Of a DNA stretch of 64,000 bases, positions 40,672 to 50,179 are shown in pieces (position 1 is the first letter of the stretch; every line of letters starts with the position of its first letter). The stretch lies in the NCBI GenBank assembly GCA_002440975.1, contig DJWN01000051.1, positions 7,320-71,319 of the forward strand, in the 5' to 3' direction. A model generated the notes under the pieces. That model was not told the origin of the DNA, ran no database searches, and saw nothing but the letters and a program-made list of their open reading frames with translations. Both the position numbers and the translations under genes were made by a program. The DNA is from Bacteroidales bacterium UBA6229. Its GTDB lineage: Bacteria > Bacteroidota > Bacteroidia > Bacteroidales > F082.

Positions 40672-40704
40672 AAGCGTTTACATCAGATGGTGTAAGCGCT
40701 TTTT
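40672..40704 (+). terminator. Terminator after tRNA-Pro
   Basis: AGCGTTTACA pairs with TGTAAGCGCT (one G-T pair) around TCAGATGG and is followed by TTTT, so the tRNA is a single-gene transcript. Confidence 0.8.
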
Positions 40705-40811
40705 CTTATTTAGTTGGTTCTTTCAACAAAAATAGCTGCAGTATGGACTGCTAATCCCGTCTTCTTTTCTTGAATTTTTGAAATAATAAAACTCCTTTAC
40801 AGTTTATATCT

Positions 40812-40819
40812 TACTTTTG
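40812..40819 (+). promoter_or_regulatory. Bacteroidota -7 box before the haem-binding gene
   Basis: TACTTTTG matches TAnnTTTG, 21 bases before the ATG. Confidence 0.4.
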
Positions 40820-40840
40820 AGCAAACAATATTTTATAATC

Positions 40841-41296
40841 ATGAAAACTAAACACAAAATTCTGATTGCGGTTTTGATTCTCCTGATTGCGATACAATTT
40901 ATCCGCCCTGAGCGAAATATTGAAAATAACCCCAGCCGTTATGATGTTTTTCATAAAAGCGGACAACCAACCGAAATTGTAGCACTTGTGCAATCAGCTT
41001 GTTACGACTGCCATTCAAACCGAACTGCCTATCCCTGGTATGCCAGCGTAGCACCCGTTTCGTGGGTGATGGCCAATCATGTGAATGAAGGAAAATCAAA
41101 ACTAAACTTTAGTGATTGGAAATTGCTGGAGGTAGAAAAGCAGCGTCATGCGCTGGATGAAGTGATTGAAGTGCTCGAGAAGCAGGAGATGCCACTCAAT
41201 GCTTATCAATGGTTGCATAGCGAAGCAAATTTGGATCAAACCCAGATACAGATGATTATCAATTGGGCAACAGACTTTAAAAAGCCATTGAATTAA
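40841..41296 (+). CDS. Haem-binding domain (CxxCH) membrane-anchored protein
   Basis: A 151-residue protein with an N-terminal membrane anchor (about 6-22) and a single haem c motif, CYDCH at 54-58. The following YPWYASVAPVSW and the helical C-terminal part are typical of the small haem_bd family of Bacteroidota periplasmic proteins. Likely a one-haem electron carrier or sensor facing the periplasm; its partners are unknown. Start 40841 begins the anchor. It is a single gene between the tRNA terminator and a shared terminator. Confidence 0.88.
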   Translation: MKTKHKILIAVLILLIAIQFIRPERNIENNPSRYDVFHKSGQPTEIVALVQSACYDCHSNRTAYPWYASVAPVSWVMANHVNEGKSKLNFSDWKLLEVEKQRHALDEVIEVLEKQEMPLNAYQWLHSEANLDQTQIQMIINWATDFKKPLN

Positions 41297-41300
41297 ATTG

Positions 41301-41333
41301 AAAAAGCAGGTAAAAAACTTCTACCTGCTTTCA
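41301..41333. terminator. Bidirectional terminator between converging genes
   Basis: AAAGCAGGTA and TACCTGCTTT form a ten-pair stem around AAAAACTTC. A and T runs allow it to work for both strands. Confidence 0.8.
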
Positions 41334-41351
41334 TTAGCTAAACCTTGATAT

Positions 41352-43388
41352 TTATTTGATAACAATCAGCTGTCTGGCTATTGCGCCATTTTGATAGCTT
41401 ACCTCCAGCATGAGTGCATTTTGCTGATAAGGTTTCAAATCAAACTGTATTGCTGTTTTTCCTTCAAGATTAATTTCGTCCAGAAGCTGACCCTGTAAAT
41501 TATACAAACTTAATATTGAGGCATGTTCACGCATTTTTAGCTGAACAACTCCCTGGCTTGGATTAGGATATACCACTAATTTTTCCGTGCTAATTTCTTT
41601 TGTTCCAACGGTAATATACAGATTTACAGGCACAATCATTTCCGGATTTATGGGATCATTGCTGCTGATAATGAGTTCGGCTTGATACATCCCATTTTCC
41701 AGCTCGGTTGCATCCAGACAAATCTCGACTAAAATATTTTCACCTGGAGGTACACTTGCATTTTCGGGATTTACGGTGATCCAGTTGTTGCGCAGATAAT
41801 TGGTTGTAATGTTGAATTCCAGATCAGCTTCACCAGTATTGCTAATTGTCAGGTTGCTGCAATATATTTCATTTCCCGACCAGCTTTGTGTGATTTCATC
41901 AGGATCGACAAGAATGGAAGCATATGCTTCTGGCATTGCGATGTGTCCGCTGTGATCATTTGATCCTTTGTAAGTTCCGGCTAAGATGTTGGCAGTTTCA
42001 ATGTCAACTTCCAGGCGATATGCGTTAATAAATACCGAATCGGTAGGCGAGAAATTTTGTTCATAAGATAAGGCCACAAGTTCAACTAAGCCGTCCCCAT
42101 CAATATCTCCAAGGTTGGCACCATTCATAAAAGTGAAGCCGGTTGGCCTAAGCGGAAATCCTTCCAATTCACCGCTTCCGTCCATTTTATAGGCATGGAT
42201 AAATCCCATTCCATCTATCATTAGATTGCTGCCAAATATCAATTCATGCTCACCATCGGCATTGATATCGGCCACACTGATAAAACCTTCCAAACCACCT
42301 GATTTGGTGATGGGGAAGTTATCCATCAAGCTGCCATCTGGATTGAAACCGTAGAGCATTGGAGCCACATCTTCGCCGGTGGGTCTGCTCATAAATATAC
42401 TGTAATTGCCATCACTATTCAGGTCAACCACTGTTGGAGGTGAATAGGTCCAGTAGTTTTCGGGCACGGCAACAGGCCAACCCGCACGATAACTGCCATC
42501 CGATTCGCGGGTATAAAATTTGGGTACATCTCCATGTGTTGAGCCAACAATGCTCAGGTTTTCATCACCATCAAAGTCAACCAATAGCGGCGATTGGTAT
42601 GAAAAACTGTAGGCATCCGAAGCAACAGGAAAACCATTCAAGGCGTTTCCGTTTGCATCAAAAGCGTACATCGTACCATCAGAAATGGCTGTAACTATAT
42701 CCATAACGCCATCGTTGTTGATGTCGGCTACTGATGGCGTAACAGCTGGAGTACCATCAAGGGTTTGAGGCCAATTGGCACCAAAGCTGCTCCCATCCTG
42801 ATTGAGAACATGCAAATTATTGGAAGTACGAGTTTGAACAATTATTTCACCTTGGCCGTCGCCATTCATATCAGTAATCACAGGTCCGCAGATGATCCAA
42901 TGACTTTCGAAACTCAGGGGCCAGCCACTGATGTCGTTTCCAACTGCATCCAGGTAGTAAACTCTGCCGTTGTTTGGAACACCACCTGTAACACATACAA
43001 TTCCGATGGTGCCATTTCCGTCCATATCAGCTACCGCCGGAGGATAAATGGCTGTTCCGGTAAGGCTTTTCTGCCAAAGCAAACCACCATCTCCTTTATA
43101 TACATTAAGCCGGTTGAAAGAAGCAGCCAATATTTCATCCTGCCCATCCTGATCGATATCAGCAAGGGTAACACCCCTGAAATTTTTGAAATTTGGGCTT
43201 GCTTCCATTTTTTTTGGGAAACCGGGCAATTGTTCTAAAACGGATGCTTTGTTTAGGTTGTTGTCTGCATCAACTGCTTGTGTCATTACTTGACCTGATT
43301 CATTCAGATAGGCCTTAAGTGCTTGTTGACCATAGGATTGCATCACAAATACGATGCATAACAGCAGCAATAAGTATAACTTTTTCAT
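41352..43388 (-). CDS. Secreted FG-GAP repeat protein with type IX sorting domain
   Basis: A 678-residue exported protein: Sec signal peptide (end near YGQQ), then about eight FG-GAP/VCBS-type repeats with calcium-binding D-x-D-x-D-G motifs such as DIDQDGQDE, DMDGNGT, DINNDGVMD and DGDENLS, making a beta-propeller. Then an Ig-like ASPM/SPD2/Hydin-type domain near 485-590, and a type IX C-terminal sorting domain (VVYPNPSQGVVQLK, last 80 residues). It would be secreted through the T9SS and attached or released at the surface. The ligand is unknown. Confidence 0.92.
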   Translation of the reverse strand: MKKLYLLLLLCIVFVMQSYGQQALKAYLNESGQVMTQAVDADNNLNKASVLEQLPGFPKKMEASPNFKNFRGVTLADIDQDGQDEILAASFNRLNVYKGDGGLLWQKSLTGTAIYPPAVADMDGNGTIGIVCVTGGVPNNGRVYYLDAVGNDISGWPLSFESHWIICGPVITDMNGDGQGEIIVQTRTSNNLHVLNQDGSSFGANWPQTLDGTPAVTPSVADINNDGVMDIVTAISDGTMYAFDANGNALNGFPVASDAYSFSYQSPLLVDFDGDENLSIVGSTHGDVPKFYTRESDGSYRAGWPVAVPENYWTYSPPTVVDLNSDGNYSIFMSRPTGEDVAPMLYGFNPDGSLMDNFPITKSGGLEGFISVADINADGEHELIFGSNLMIDGMGFIHAYKMDGSGELEGFPLRPTGFTFMNGANLGDIDGDGLVELVALSYEQNFSPTDSVFINAYRLEVDIETANILAGTYKGSNDHSGHIAMPEAYASILVDPDEITQSWSGNEIYCSNLTISNTGEADLEFNITTNYLRNNWITVNPENASVPPGENILVEICLDATELENGMYQAELIISSNDPINPEMIVPVNLYITVGTKEISTEKLVVYPNPSQGVVQLKMREHASILSLYNLQGQLLDEINLEGKTAIQFDLKPYQQNALMLEVSYQNGAIARQLIVIK

Positions 43389-43471
43389 GTAATCTGTGTT
43401 TTGGGTTAATTTTATTGTTTTCCATAAAGGATGTCGTAAAAGTAAATAAATGTCAGATCAAAGTAAAGAGA

Positions 43472-44530
43472 TCAAATGATTTTTTGAATTGATTTGCGGT
43501 CGGGTTTGCCACTCGATAGTTGAGGGATTGATTTTATAAAATAAAGCTCTCTTGGCATTTCAGCGGGTTCCAAAATGTTTTCAAGTAATTGCCAGTATTT
43601 AAAAATGTGAGCTGTAACAGGCTGGTCTTCAATAATTAAAATAGCTATTTCGCCGGCGGTTTCATGGGCTTTTCCAATTAGCACAAAAGGTTTACTCAAG
43701 TGTTGAGAAAGCTTTTGCTCAATCAGTTGGGGATGGATTTTTAATCCGCCACTGATAATTACTTCATCCCAACGACCTAATATCCGGAAGTTTTGATCAG
43801 GAAGCAATTCAACCAAATCGTTGGTGACTAATTTTTTGATCCTCCAATCATCAGCCTGGATGATCAGACATCCCCTTTTATCCTGGGTTAAGTGTATTCC
43901 TGTCAAGGGCTTGAAATAGTTTTCTGAATGACTTTCCGTAATTTTCCTCAATGCAATATGGCTCATGGTTTCGGTCATCCCATAAGTATGATAAAAGTTT
44001 GTTTTAAAGCTTGTTAGCTTTTGTTCAAGCGACACAGGAATTGCACTTCCACCAATGATAATAGTATTGAAATTGTTAAGCTTTTCAGGATTTTGTTCCA
44101 TTATTTTTGCCAGCTGAAGTGGAACCATTGCAGCAAAATCAATAGTTTCGTTGAGGTTTTTAACCGGATTACTATCCGTTTCGCCCAAAATGAGATTTAG
44201 TTTCCAGATCAGTGCTCTTAGGATCATCATCTTGCCCGCGATATAGCTGGGCGACAAACAAAGAAATGCTTTCATTCCTTCCTGAAAACCAAAAAAATTG
44301 CCTGTCATCAGAGCACTTGACTCCATTGCCTGTTTATTCAACCGAAGTTTTTTGGGTGTACCTGTCGAACCTGAGCTTTGTTGCACCAGGGTGTCTTCCT
44401 TATCAAACCAGGTTTGCAAAAACCCCACAACTTCCCTGCTTAATTGTGTCGGGAAATCAATTGTCAGGCTGTGTATTGACAAATGAGAATAGATTTTCCC
44501 GTTGATGGTTATATGCGAGTTTTTTTGCAT
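43472..44530 (-). CDS. menE: 2-succinylbenzoate--CoA ligase
   Basis: MenE activates o-succinylbenzoate with ATP and CoA in menaquinone synthesis. The 352-residue product is a short AMP-binding enzyme: P-loop SSGSTGTPKKL near 56-66, TYGMTET at about 185-191, GRWDEVIISGG, and C-terminal lysine in SGKPDRKS. It is about 100 residues shorter than the E. coli form, usual for this phylum. It ends the operon and its start touches the menC stop with one base overlap. Confidence 0.9.
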   Translation of the reverse strand: MQKNSHITINGKIYSHLSIHSLTIDFPTQLSREVVGFLQTWFDKEDTLVQQSSGSTGTPKKLRLNKQAMESSALMTGNFFGFQEGMKAFLCLSPSYIAGKMMILRALIWKLNLILGETDSNPVKNLNETIDFAAMVPLQLAKIMEQNPEKLNNFNTIIIGGSAIPVSLEQKLTSFKTNFYHTYGMTETMSHIALRKITESHSENYFKPLTGIHLTQDKRGCLIIQADDWRIKKLVTNDLVELLPDQNFRILGRWDEVIISGGLKIHPQLIEQKLSQHLSKPFVLIGKAHETAGEIAILIIEDQPVTAHIFKYWQLLENILEPAEMPRELYFIKSIPQLSSGKPDRKSIQKII

Positions 44531-45594
44531 CAGTCAAAAGGATTTTGCCAGGGCAGTGCCGGATTGTAATAAAGTGCAGCTTTTTTAATTTCGAGCGGAG
44601 AACTGATATTATTGGTATAGAGTTGTCCGGTTCCCAGGCCCTGTGGCATTTTTGTCTTTTTTTCAGAGACCCATTGCGCGATGGCGTTGAGACCAATGTT
44701 CGATTCCAGCGCAGAAGTAGCCCACCAGGCTATCTGACGATTTTCAGCTGCTGAAATCCAGCTGTCCGCTACAGTAAATCCACCTATCAGGCTGGGTTTA
44801 AGTATGATGTATTGTGGGTTAATACTGTCCAGCAATTCAGCTATCCGGGCTGATTGGATACCAATTAATTCTTCATCCAGTGCAATTGGAATGGGTGTTT
44901 TCTGGCAAAGTTTGGCCATAATTTCTGTCTGCCCTGCTTTGATAGGCTGCTCAACAGAATGGATACCGAATGCTGAAAGACGTTCCAGTTTATGCAATGC
45001 TTCAGCTGCATTGAAGGCACCATTGGCATCCAGCCGAATTTCTATTGTTTGTGGGCTGAATTGTTTTCTGAGGTTTCTAATCAGTTTCAGTTCTTCTTCA
45101 AAGTCAATAGCACCAATCTTGATTTTTATGCAATTGAAACCCGAGTCAATTTTTTCCTGAATTTGGTCGCGCATAAATTCAGTACTGCCCATCCAGATCA
45201 GGCCGTTGATTGGGATGCCTGCTTCACCATTCGTGAATTCGTTTTGATGAAAAATTTGGTTTCCGCTTTTATTGAGGTCGGCAAGTGCAGTTTCGAGTCC
45301 AAATCTGATCGCAGGAAATTGTGCTCCATTTGTGGTAATCCAGGATTTGTATTCATTAATATGTTGACATAGCTCATCAAGTTCTTTGGGTATATCTATT
45401 TCATTATCAATACTTAAGTTTGAAATGATACTCACTTCACCTATTCCTCGAAATTCTGGATGATCCGCTTTCCAAATTTGGATAAACCAGGAATTTTTTT
45501 GATGCAACACACCGCGCGAGGTTCCTGCCGGGCGTTTAAATTGCAGGGAATAAAAAAGATAACGTGCTTTTAACATTTTAAATTTGTAAGCCAA
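44530..45594 (-). CDS. menC: o-Succinylbenzoate synthase
   Basis: MenC dehydrates SHCHC to o-succinylbenzoate. The 354-residue product is an enolase-superfamily enzyme: KIKIG (acid-base lysine pair), metal-binding D in RLDANGAF, E in SVEQPI and D/E in LDEELIG, and the lysine of ILKPSLIGG. It overlaps menA by 17 bases and menE by one, showing tight coupling. Confidence 0.92.
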   Translation of the reverse strand: MAYKFKMLKARYLFYSLQFKRPAGTSRGVLHQKNSWFIQIWKADHPEFRGIGEVSIISNLSIDNEIDIPKELDELCQHINEYKSWITTNGAQFPAIRFGLETALADLNKSGNQIFHQNEFTNGEAGIPINGLIWMGSTEFMRDQIQEKIDSGFNCIKIKIGAIDFEEELKLIRNLRKQFSPQTIEIRLDANGAFNAAEALHKLERLSAFGIHSVEQPIKAGQTEIMAKLCQKTPIPIALDEELIGIQSARIAELLDSINPQYIILKPSLIGGFTVADSWISAAENRQIAWWATSALESNIGLNAIAQWVSEKKTKMPQGLGTGQLYTNNISSPLEIKKAALYYNPALPWQNPFD

Positions 45595-46477
45595 TACCGT
45601 AAACCAAAGTTAACAACAAGGTTTTAAGTGCCAGTTTTTTTAAGAAGGGATCAAGAGCAGCGGTGTTTTTAAGTTTTCTGATTTTCATGAGATCAATAAA
45701 AAAAAGTGGGAGCAGTAATAAAACTAAATAAGCTGGCCAGTTGGCCTGAATGATAAGATTGTAAGCAAACAGTGCCAAAAAAGGGATACTCATGAGTGCA
45801 GTATGATAGTAAATGGCACCATCAACGCCCAATTTTACCGCCAAGGTTCGTTTGCCTTTGTTTTTATCGTTGGTGTAGTCGCGTATGTTATTGAGGTTGA
45901 GCACACCTGTACTAAGCATTCCCATAGTAATGGCCGGAAGCAGCACCGACCATTTCCATGTTTGGGTTGCCAAAAAATAAGTACCTAAAACTGCAACGAG
46001 TCCGAAAAAAATAAAGACAAAAAAATCACCAAGTCCCGCGTAGCCATATGGGTTTTTCCCTGTTGTATATTTTATGGCTGCAGCAATGGCAGCTATTCCG
46101 AGCGCAATAAACAGCAGTGTTTCAGTCACCTGAAGCTGAACATAATAAAACAACATGATCAGCCCGCTTGCCAAAGAAAGCAGCGAAAAAGAAAGCATCG
46201 CTATTTTCATTTCCCTGGCAGTAACTTCTCCTGATTGAACAGTTCTATTGGGGCCCAACCGGTTTTCGTCGTCAGTGCCTTTACTGAAATCGCCGTAATC
46301 GTTGGCAAAGTTGGAAAGGATTTGTAGTAAAAGTGTTGTGAGGCCAGCCATTAGCACAGCCTGAAGGTTAAAGGTTTTCTGCGTTGAAGCCACGAAACCT
46401 CCCATAGCGATGCTGGCCAATGCCAACGGGAGTGTTCGTAGTCGGGCTGCTTTTACCCATGATTTGAAGCTGGCCAT
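45578..46477 (-). CDS. menA: 1,4-Dihydroxy-2-naphthoate polyprenyltransferase
   Basis: MenA attaches the isoprenoid tail to DHNA in the inner membrane. The 299-residue product has about eight or nine membrane helices and the prenyl-diphosphate motif NDYGDFSKGTDDENR near 58-72, plus the second aspartate-rich motif NNIRDYTNDKNKGKRT near 195-210. It begins three bases after menB and overlaps menC. Confidence 0.94.
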   Translation of the reverse strand: MASFKSWVKAARLRTLPLALASIAMGGFVASTQKTFNLQAVLMAGLTTLLLQILSNFANDYGDFSKGTDDENRLGPNRTVQSGEVTAREMKIAMLSFSLLSLASGLIMLFYYVQLQVTETLLFIALGIAAIAAAIKYTTGKNPYGYAGLGDFFVFIFFGLVAVLGTYFLATQTWKWSVLLPAITMGMLSTGVLNLNNIRDYTNDKNKGKRTLAVKLGVDGAIYYHTALMSIPFLALFAYNLIIQANWPAYLVLLLLPLFFIDLMKIRKLKNTAALDPFLKKLALKTLLLTLVYGIGLQI

Positions 46478-46480
46478 CCG

Positions 46481-47305
46481 TTATGGGAATTTGGGATATT
46501 TATGGAAATCCGGATCCCGTTTCTCCAGAAAAGCATGTTTGCCTTCCTGCGCTTCTTCGGTAAGATAATACAGCAGGGTAGCGTTGCCGGCAAATTCCTG
46601 CAAGCCAACCTGACCATCAAGTTCGGCATTGAGGCCGAGCTTGATCATTCGCAAGGCCATGGGGCTGCGCTTCATCATCATTTCGCACCATTCCACTGTG
46701 GCATCTTCCAGTTTGTCGAGTGGGACTACTTTGTTAACCAAGCCCATTTCGAGTGCTTCATGGGCTGAGTAAAACTGATTCAAAAACCAGATTTCGCGTG
46801 CTTTTTTTTGCCCTACGATGCTGGCCAGATAGCTACTTCCCAAGCCGGCATCAAAGCTGCCAACTTTGGGGCCAACCTGTCCGAAACGTGCATTTTCGGA
46901 AGCAATTGTCAGATCGCAAATCACATGCAGAACATGTCCTCCGCCCACAGCCCAGCCGTTCACCATAGCGATCACAGGTTTGGGCATCGAGCGTATTTTT
47001 CGTTGTACGTCAAGCACATTAAGGCGGGGAATGCCCTGCTCATCAAGATAGCCACCTTCGCCTTTCACCTGCTGGTCGCCACCGCTGCAAAAAGCTTTAT
47101 CGCCTTCACCGGTTAAAATGATCACGTAGATCGCTTGATTTTCACGACAGATATCCAGGGCATCTGCCATTTCGAAAGTGGTAGTTGGCCTGAATGCATT
47201 GTGTACTTCCGGACGATTGATGGTGATTTTCGCGATGTGATTCCAGCTTTCGAAGCGGATATCTTTATAGGTCTTGAGCGATTGCCAGGTTCTTTGTTGT
47301 GTCAT
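46481..47305 (-). CDS. menB: 1,4-Dihydroxy-2-naphthoyl-CoA synthase
   Basis: MenB closes the second ring of o-succinylbenzoyl-CoA. The 274-residue crotonase-fold enzyme has FCSGGDQQVKGEGGY, which holds the oxyanion-hole glycines, GWAVGGGHVLHVICDLTIA, and the conserved FDAGLGSSYLA block specific to MenB. An 89-base gap separates it from menD, the widest inside the operon; no terminator is seen there. Confidence 0.96.
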   Translation of the reverse strand: MTQQRTWQSLKTYKDIRFESWNHIAKITINRPEVHNAFRPTTTFEMADALDICRENQAIYVIILTGEGDKAFCSGGDQQVKGEGGYLDEQGIPRLNVLDVQRKIRSMPKPVIAMVNGWAVGGGHVLHVICDLTIASENARFGQVGPKVGSFDAGLGSSYLASIVGQKKAREIWFLNQFYSAHEALEMGLVNKVVPLDKLEDATVEWCEMMMKRSPMALRMIKLGLNAELDGQVGLQEFAGNATLLYYLTEEAQEGKHAFLEKRDPDFHKYPKFP

Positions 47306-47394
47306 AAGCTTAATACTTTAATTACCAAAACAAGCAGCAGATGCGTTTGTTCTGAATTTTGTGTTATTGCAAAAATAGCAAATGAGACGCTGAT

Positions 47395-49083
47395 TTATAC
47401 TTTTGAGGCAGCAATATAGCTAAAATATTGCTTCAGTTGTTCAGAACTGGTTTCGGGAGGCGTTTTTATTTCCAGTATCACAGGTCTTTTTGAAGGAGCA
47501 AAAAATACGGGAAGTTGCTCATGTAACTCGTCCAAATTGCTGGCTTCCAGGTAATTCAGCTGATTCATCTCGGCCAGGGGTTTGGCACTTGTCTGATGCC
47601 GGGCCTCAAAATAGTTTTCAAGCAGGCCTGTTTTTTCCGGGCCATCAATAAATCTGAAAATACCTCCACCCTGATTGTTGATCACAATAATACGTAGCAT
47701 AGGGCTGAGGTGTTTATTCCAAAGGGCGTTGGAGTCGTAATAAAATGCCAGATCGCCAGTGATAAGCAAGGTGGGTTCTTCTTTTGCAAAACAAGCTCCG
47801 GCAGCTGTGGATGTACAGCCATCAATTCCGCTGGTTCCACGGTTTGAAAAACATTTTATCTCCGATTCAAAATCAAAAAGTTGTGCGTAGCGAACGGGGG
47901 TGCTGTTTGCCAGGTGGAGTGTGTAATGGTGTGGAAGTTCTTTGAAAATGGTTTTAAAAGCCACAATATCCGACCAGGGAGCTGAATTTAAAAATTCCTG
48001 ATGAAGCACTTTTGAACAAGCATTGACAGCCTGCCAGTGTGAGGCAAAATCACCTGAACCATCCTGAAGTCGGGGAACAAAAGCTTCCAGAAAATCTGCC
48101 GGTTTAACAGGAATTCCAAGGCTTAGATGCTGAAAAGTATCCATTTGAAAATCAACAGGATCGATATGCCAATGATTCTTGATTTCGGTTTGGCGCAGAA
48201 ATGCTTTTATTTTTTTAGAAACCACACGACCGCCAAAGCTAATTAATAAATCCGGCTCATAGTTTTTTGTGTCCTTCCCAATTACAGCCAGGTTGCGGTC
48301 AATCGTCTGAATAAAAGAAGGATGGTTAAGGTTTGATGTGGTTTCTGTGAGGATTACTACCGATGGGTCTTTTGCCAGCTTTACGAGCCAATTTTTAGTA
48401 GTATGGTCAGGATGCTGTTGCCCCACGAGAATCATTTTCTTTTTACTTTGTTGCCAGATTGTATTTATTTCACTTAGCTGTTCGGATGAGATTAAATTTC
48501 TGGTTTGTAATGTATTGATGGCTTTTGGCTGATGCGCCGAATCCAAAGGAAAGCCATAGAGTGGCTCAATAAAAGGCAGATTGAGATGAACCGGGCCAGG
48601 TTGAGGCAGTAGGCATGCGTTAAGTGCTTCTGAGATCAACCGGTCGTTGTACCAAAGCTCATCTCTGGAGTGGATACGTTCGGGTAGTTCGTAGCTTGCT
48701 TTTACATAGTTTTTGAAAACCTCTTTCTGTCGGATAGTTTGTCCATCACCCTGATCTATCCATTCAACCGGACGATCAGCGGTGAGTACCAGCAATGGCA
48801 CTTTTTGATAAAATGCTTCTGCAACGGCCGGAGCATAATTGAGGGCTGCCGAACCGGAAGTGCAAACAATGGCAACAGGTTTTTGCAGGCTGAGTGCCAT
48901 GCCCAAAGCAAAGTAAGCAGCACTGCGCTCGTCCACAATTACCAGACAGTTGAAAAAGGGGTCATTACAAAATACCGATACGACCGGAGCATTGCGCGAT
49001 CCGGGAGAAACAACGAGGTGTTTTATGCCTCTTGCTTTCAGAAGTTTAGCCAAACTCAATAATCCGGGTTTATCCGTTTCCAT
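47395..49083 (-). CDS. menD: 2-Succinyl-5-enolpyruvyl-6-hydroxy-3-cyclohexene-1-carboxylate synthase
   Basis: MenD is a thiamine diphosphate enzyme that joins isochorismate and 2-oxoglutarate. The 562-residue product has SPGSRNAPV near the start, VDERSAAYFALGMA with the catalytic Glu, NRGTSGIDGC, and the TPP-binding GDLAFYYDSNALW. I placed the start at 49083, as an in-frame ATG 72 bases upstream would run into menF; the shorter form leaves a 17-base gap. Confidence 0.95.
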   Translation of the reverse strand: METDKPGLLSLAKLLKARGIKHLVVSPGSRNAPVVSVFCNDPFFNCLVIVDERSAAYFALGMALSLQKPVAIVCTSGSAALNYAPAVAEAFYQKVPLLVLTADRPVEWIDQGDGQTIRQKEVFKNYVKASYELPERIHSRDELWYNDRLISEALNACLLPQPGPVHLNLPFIEPLYGFPLDSAHQPKAINTLQTRNLISSEQLSEINTIWQQSKKKMILVGQQHPDHTTKNWLVKLAKDPSVVILTETTSNLNHPSFIQTIDRNLAVIGKDTKNYEPDLLISFGGRVVSKKIKAFLRQTEIKNHWHIDPVDFQMDTFQHLSLGIPVKPADFLEAFVPRLQDGSGDFASHWQAVNACSKVLHQEFLNSAPWSDIVAFKTIFKELPHHYTLHLANSTPVRYAQLFDFESEIKCFSNRGTSGIDGCTSTAAGACFAKEEPTLLITGDLAFYYDSNALWNKHLSPMLRIIVINNQGGGIFRFIDGPEKTGLLENYFEARHQTSAKPLAEMNQLNYLEASNLDELHEQLPVFFAPSKRPVILEIKTPPETSSEQLKQYFSYIAASKV

Positions 49084-49100
49084 GCTGCAAAGGTCTGGAT

Positions 49101-50174
49101 TTATTTCGAAAAAACCGCTAACATCGTCTGTGCTTTCAGTTCTGTTTCCTCCCACTCTTTCTCAGGGTTGGAATCAGCGGTGAGTCCTCCGCCAACATAA
49201 ATATAAGCCTGATCCCTGATCACTTGCATACACCTCAGATTCACAAAGAAGCGGGTATTTCCTGCAGAATCTATTGGGCCCAAAAAACCGGTGTAATAAG
49301 ATCTTTGGTGGGTTTCAGATTCTATGATAAGCTTTTTTGCTGTGTGTTTGGGTTGTCCGCAAACTGCGGGAGTAGGATGTAATGCACGTGCCAGGCTCAA
49401 CGGAGTGTTTGGGTAGGACATGGCAAACCGAAAATGATTGAGCAGATGAGCCACCTGTCCGGCAATTTTTGTTTTGAGCTCGCCCTGATGCAACCATTTC
49501 ACCTGAAACTGTTGCAAAGACTCGAGAATATTTCGGCGCACATAGGCTTGTTCGTCACGTTCTTTTTGTTTCCATAGAAATCCTTCATCCCCCTTATTAT
49601 GAATGGATTGTGTGCCGGCAAGTGCCATGGTTTCTCCCACATCGTTGGCATAGCTTACTAAAATCTCCGGTGTGGCTCCCAGCCAAAAATGATGTTTATC
49701 AAGGGCAATAAAATAGACAAAAGCTTCAGGATATTTTTCACATAATCTGGCATAATGAGCTGACCAGTTGTAATTTAAAGGAATATCTTTCGGCATCACC
49801 CTCGAAAAAACAATTTTATCCAACTCGGATTGTTGCATACGCTCAATCAGCTGCTCAGTTTTTTTGAGATATACTTCCTTTTCAAGTATATGCGGAGATT
49901 TTATTTTCGGCTGAAATCCACTTTTTGGATTAGAGACGCTGAAAATTTTCTTTGGATCGAAAGACTTGTACTCGACATAAGCTAATTCAGGACAGGAATC
50001 TGATTCAATGAACGGAGCCAGGATAAAAGCATCTTTTGGTGATGGATCTTCTATCTTTTGTTTCACAAAAACACCATCGTAAAAGAGCTGTGGATCAGAC
50101 TGACCGGGCAATCTAAAGGCAGCAAAACTATATTGATGATTCAAAAGTGTTTGAATCGCGCCAAAGACATTCAT
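49101..50174 (-). CDS. menF: Isochorismate synthase
   Basis: MenF converts chorismate to isochorismate, the first step of menaquinone synthesis here. The 357-residue product is a chorismate-binding enzyme with KIVFSRVMPKDI, the ALHPTPAVCGQPK block, RSYYTGFLG and YVGGGLTADSNPEKEWEE near the C terminus. All active-site regions seem intact. It lies five bases after the hotdog thioesterase. Confidence 0.94.
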   Translation of the reverse strand: MNVFGAIQTLLNHQYSFAAFRLPGQSDPQLFYDGVFVKQKIEDPSPKDAFILAPFIESDSCPELAYVEYKSFDPKKIFSVSNPKSGFQPKIKSPHILEKEVYLKKTEQLIERMQQSELDKIVFSRVMPKDIPLNYNWSAHYARLCEKYPEAFVYFIALDKHHFWLGATPEILVSYANDVGETMALAGTQSIHNKGDEGFLWKQKERDEQAYVRRNILESLQQFQVKWLHQGELKTKIAGQVAHLLNHFRFAMSYPNTPLSLARALHPTPAVCGQPKHTAKKLIIESETHQRSYYTGFLGPIDSAGNTRFFVNLRCMQVIRDQAYIYVGGGLTADSNPEKEWEETELKAQTMLAVFSK

Positions 50175-50179
50175 TCCAT

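Noticed and set aside
40365..40673. A 102-codon open frame on the minus strand
   Set aside because: It runs straight across the tRNA-Pro gene and its promoter, and its product looks like a translated tRNA, so it is an artefact.
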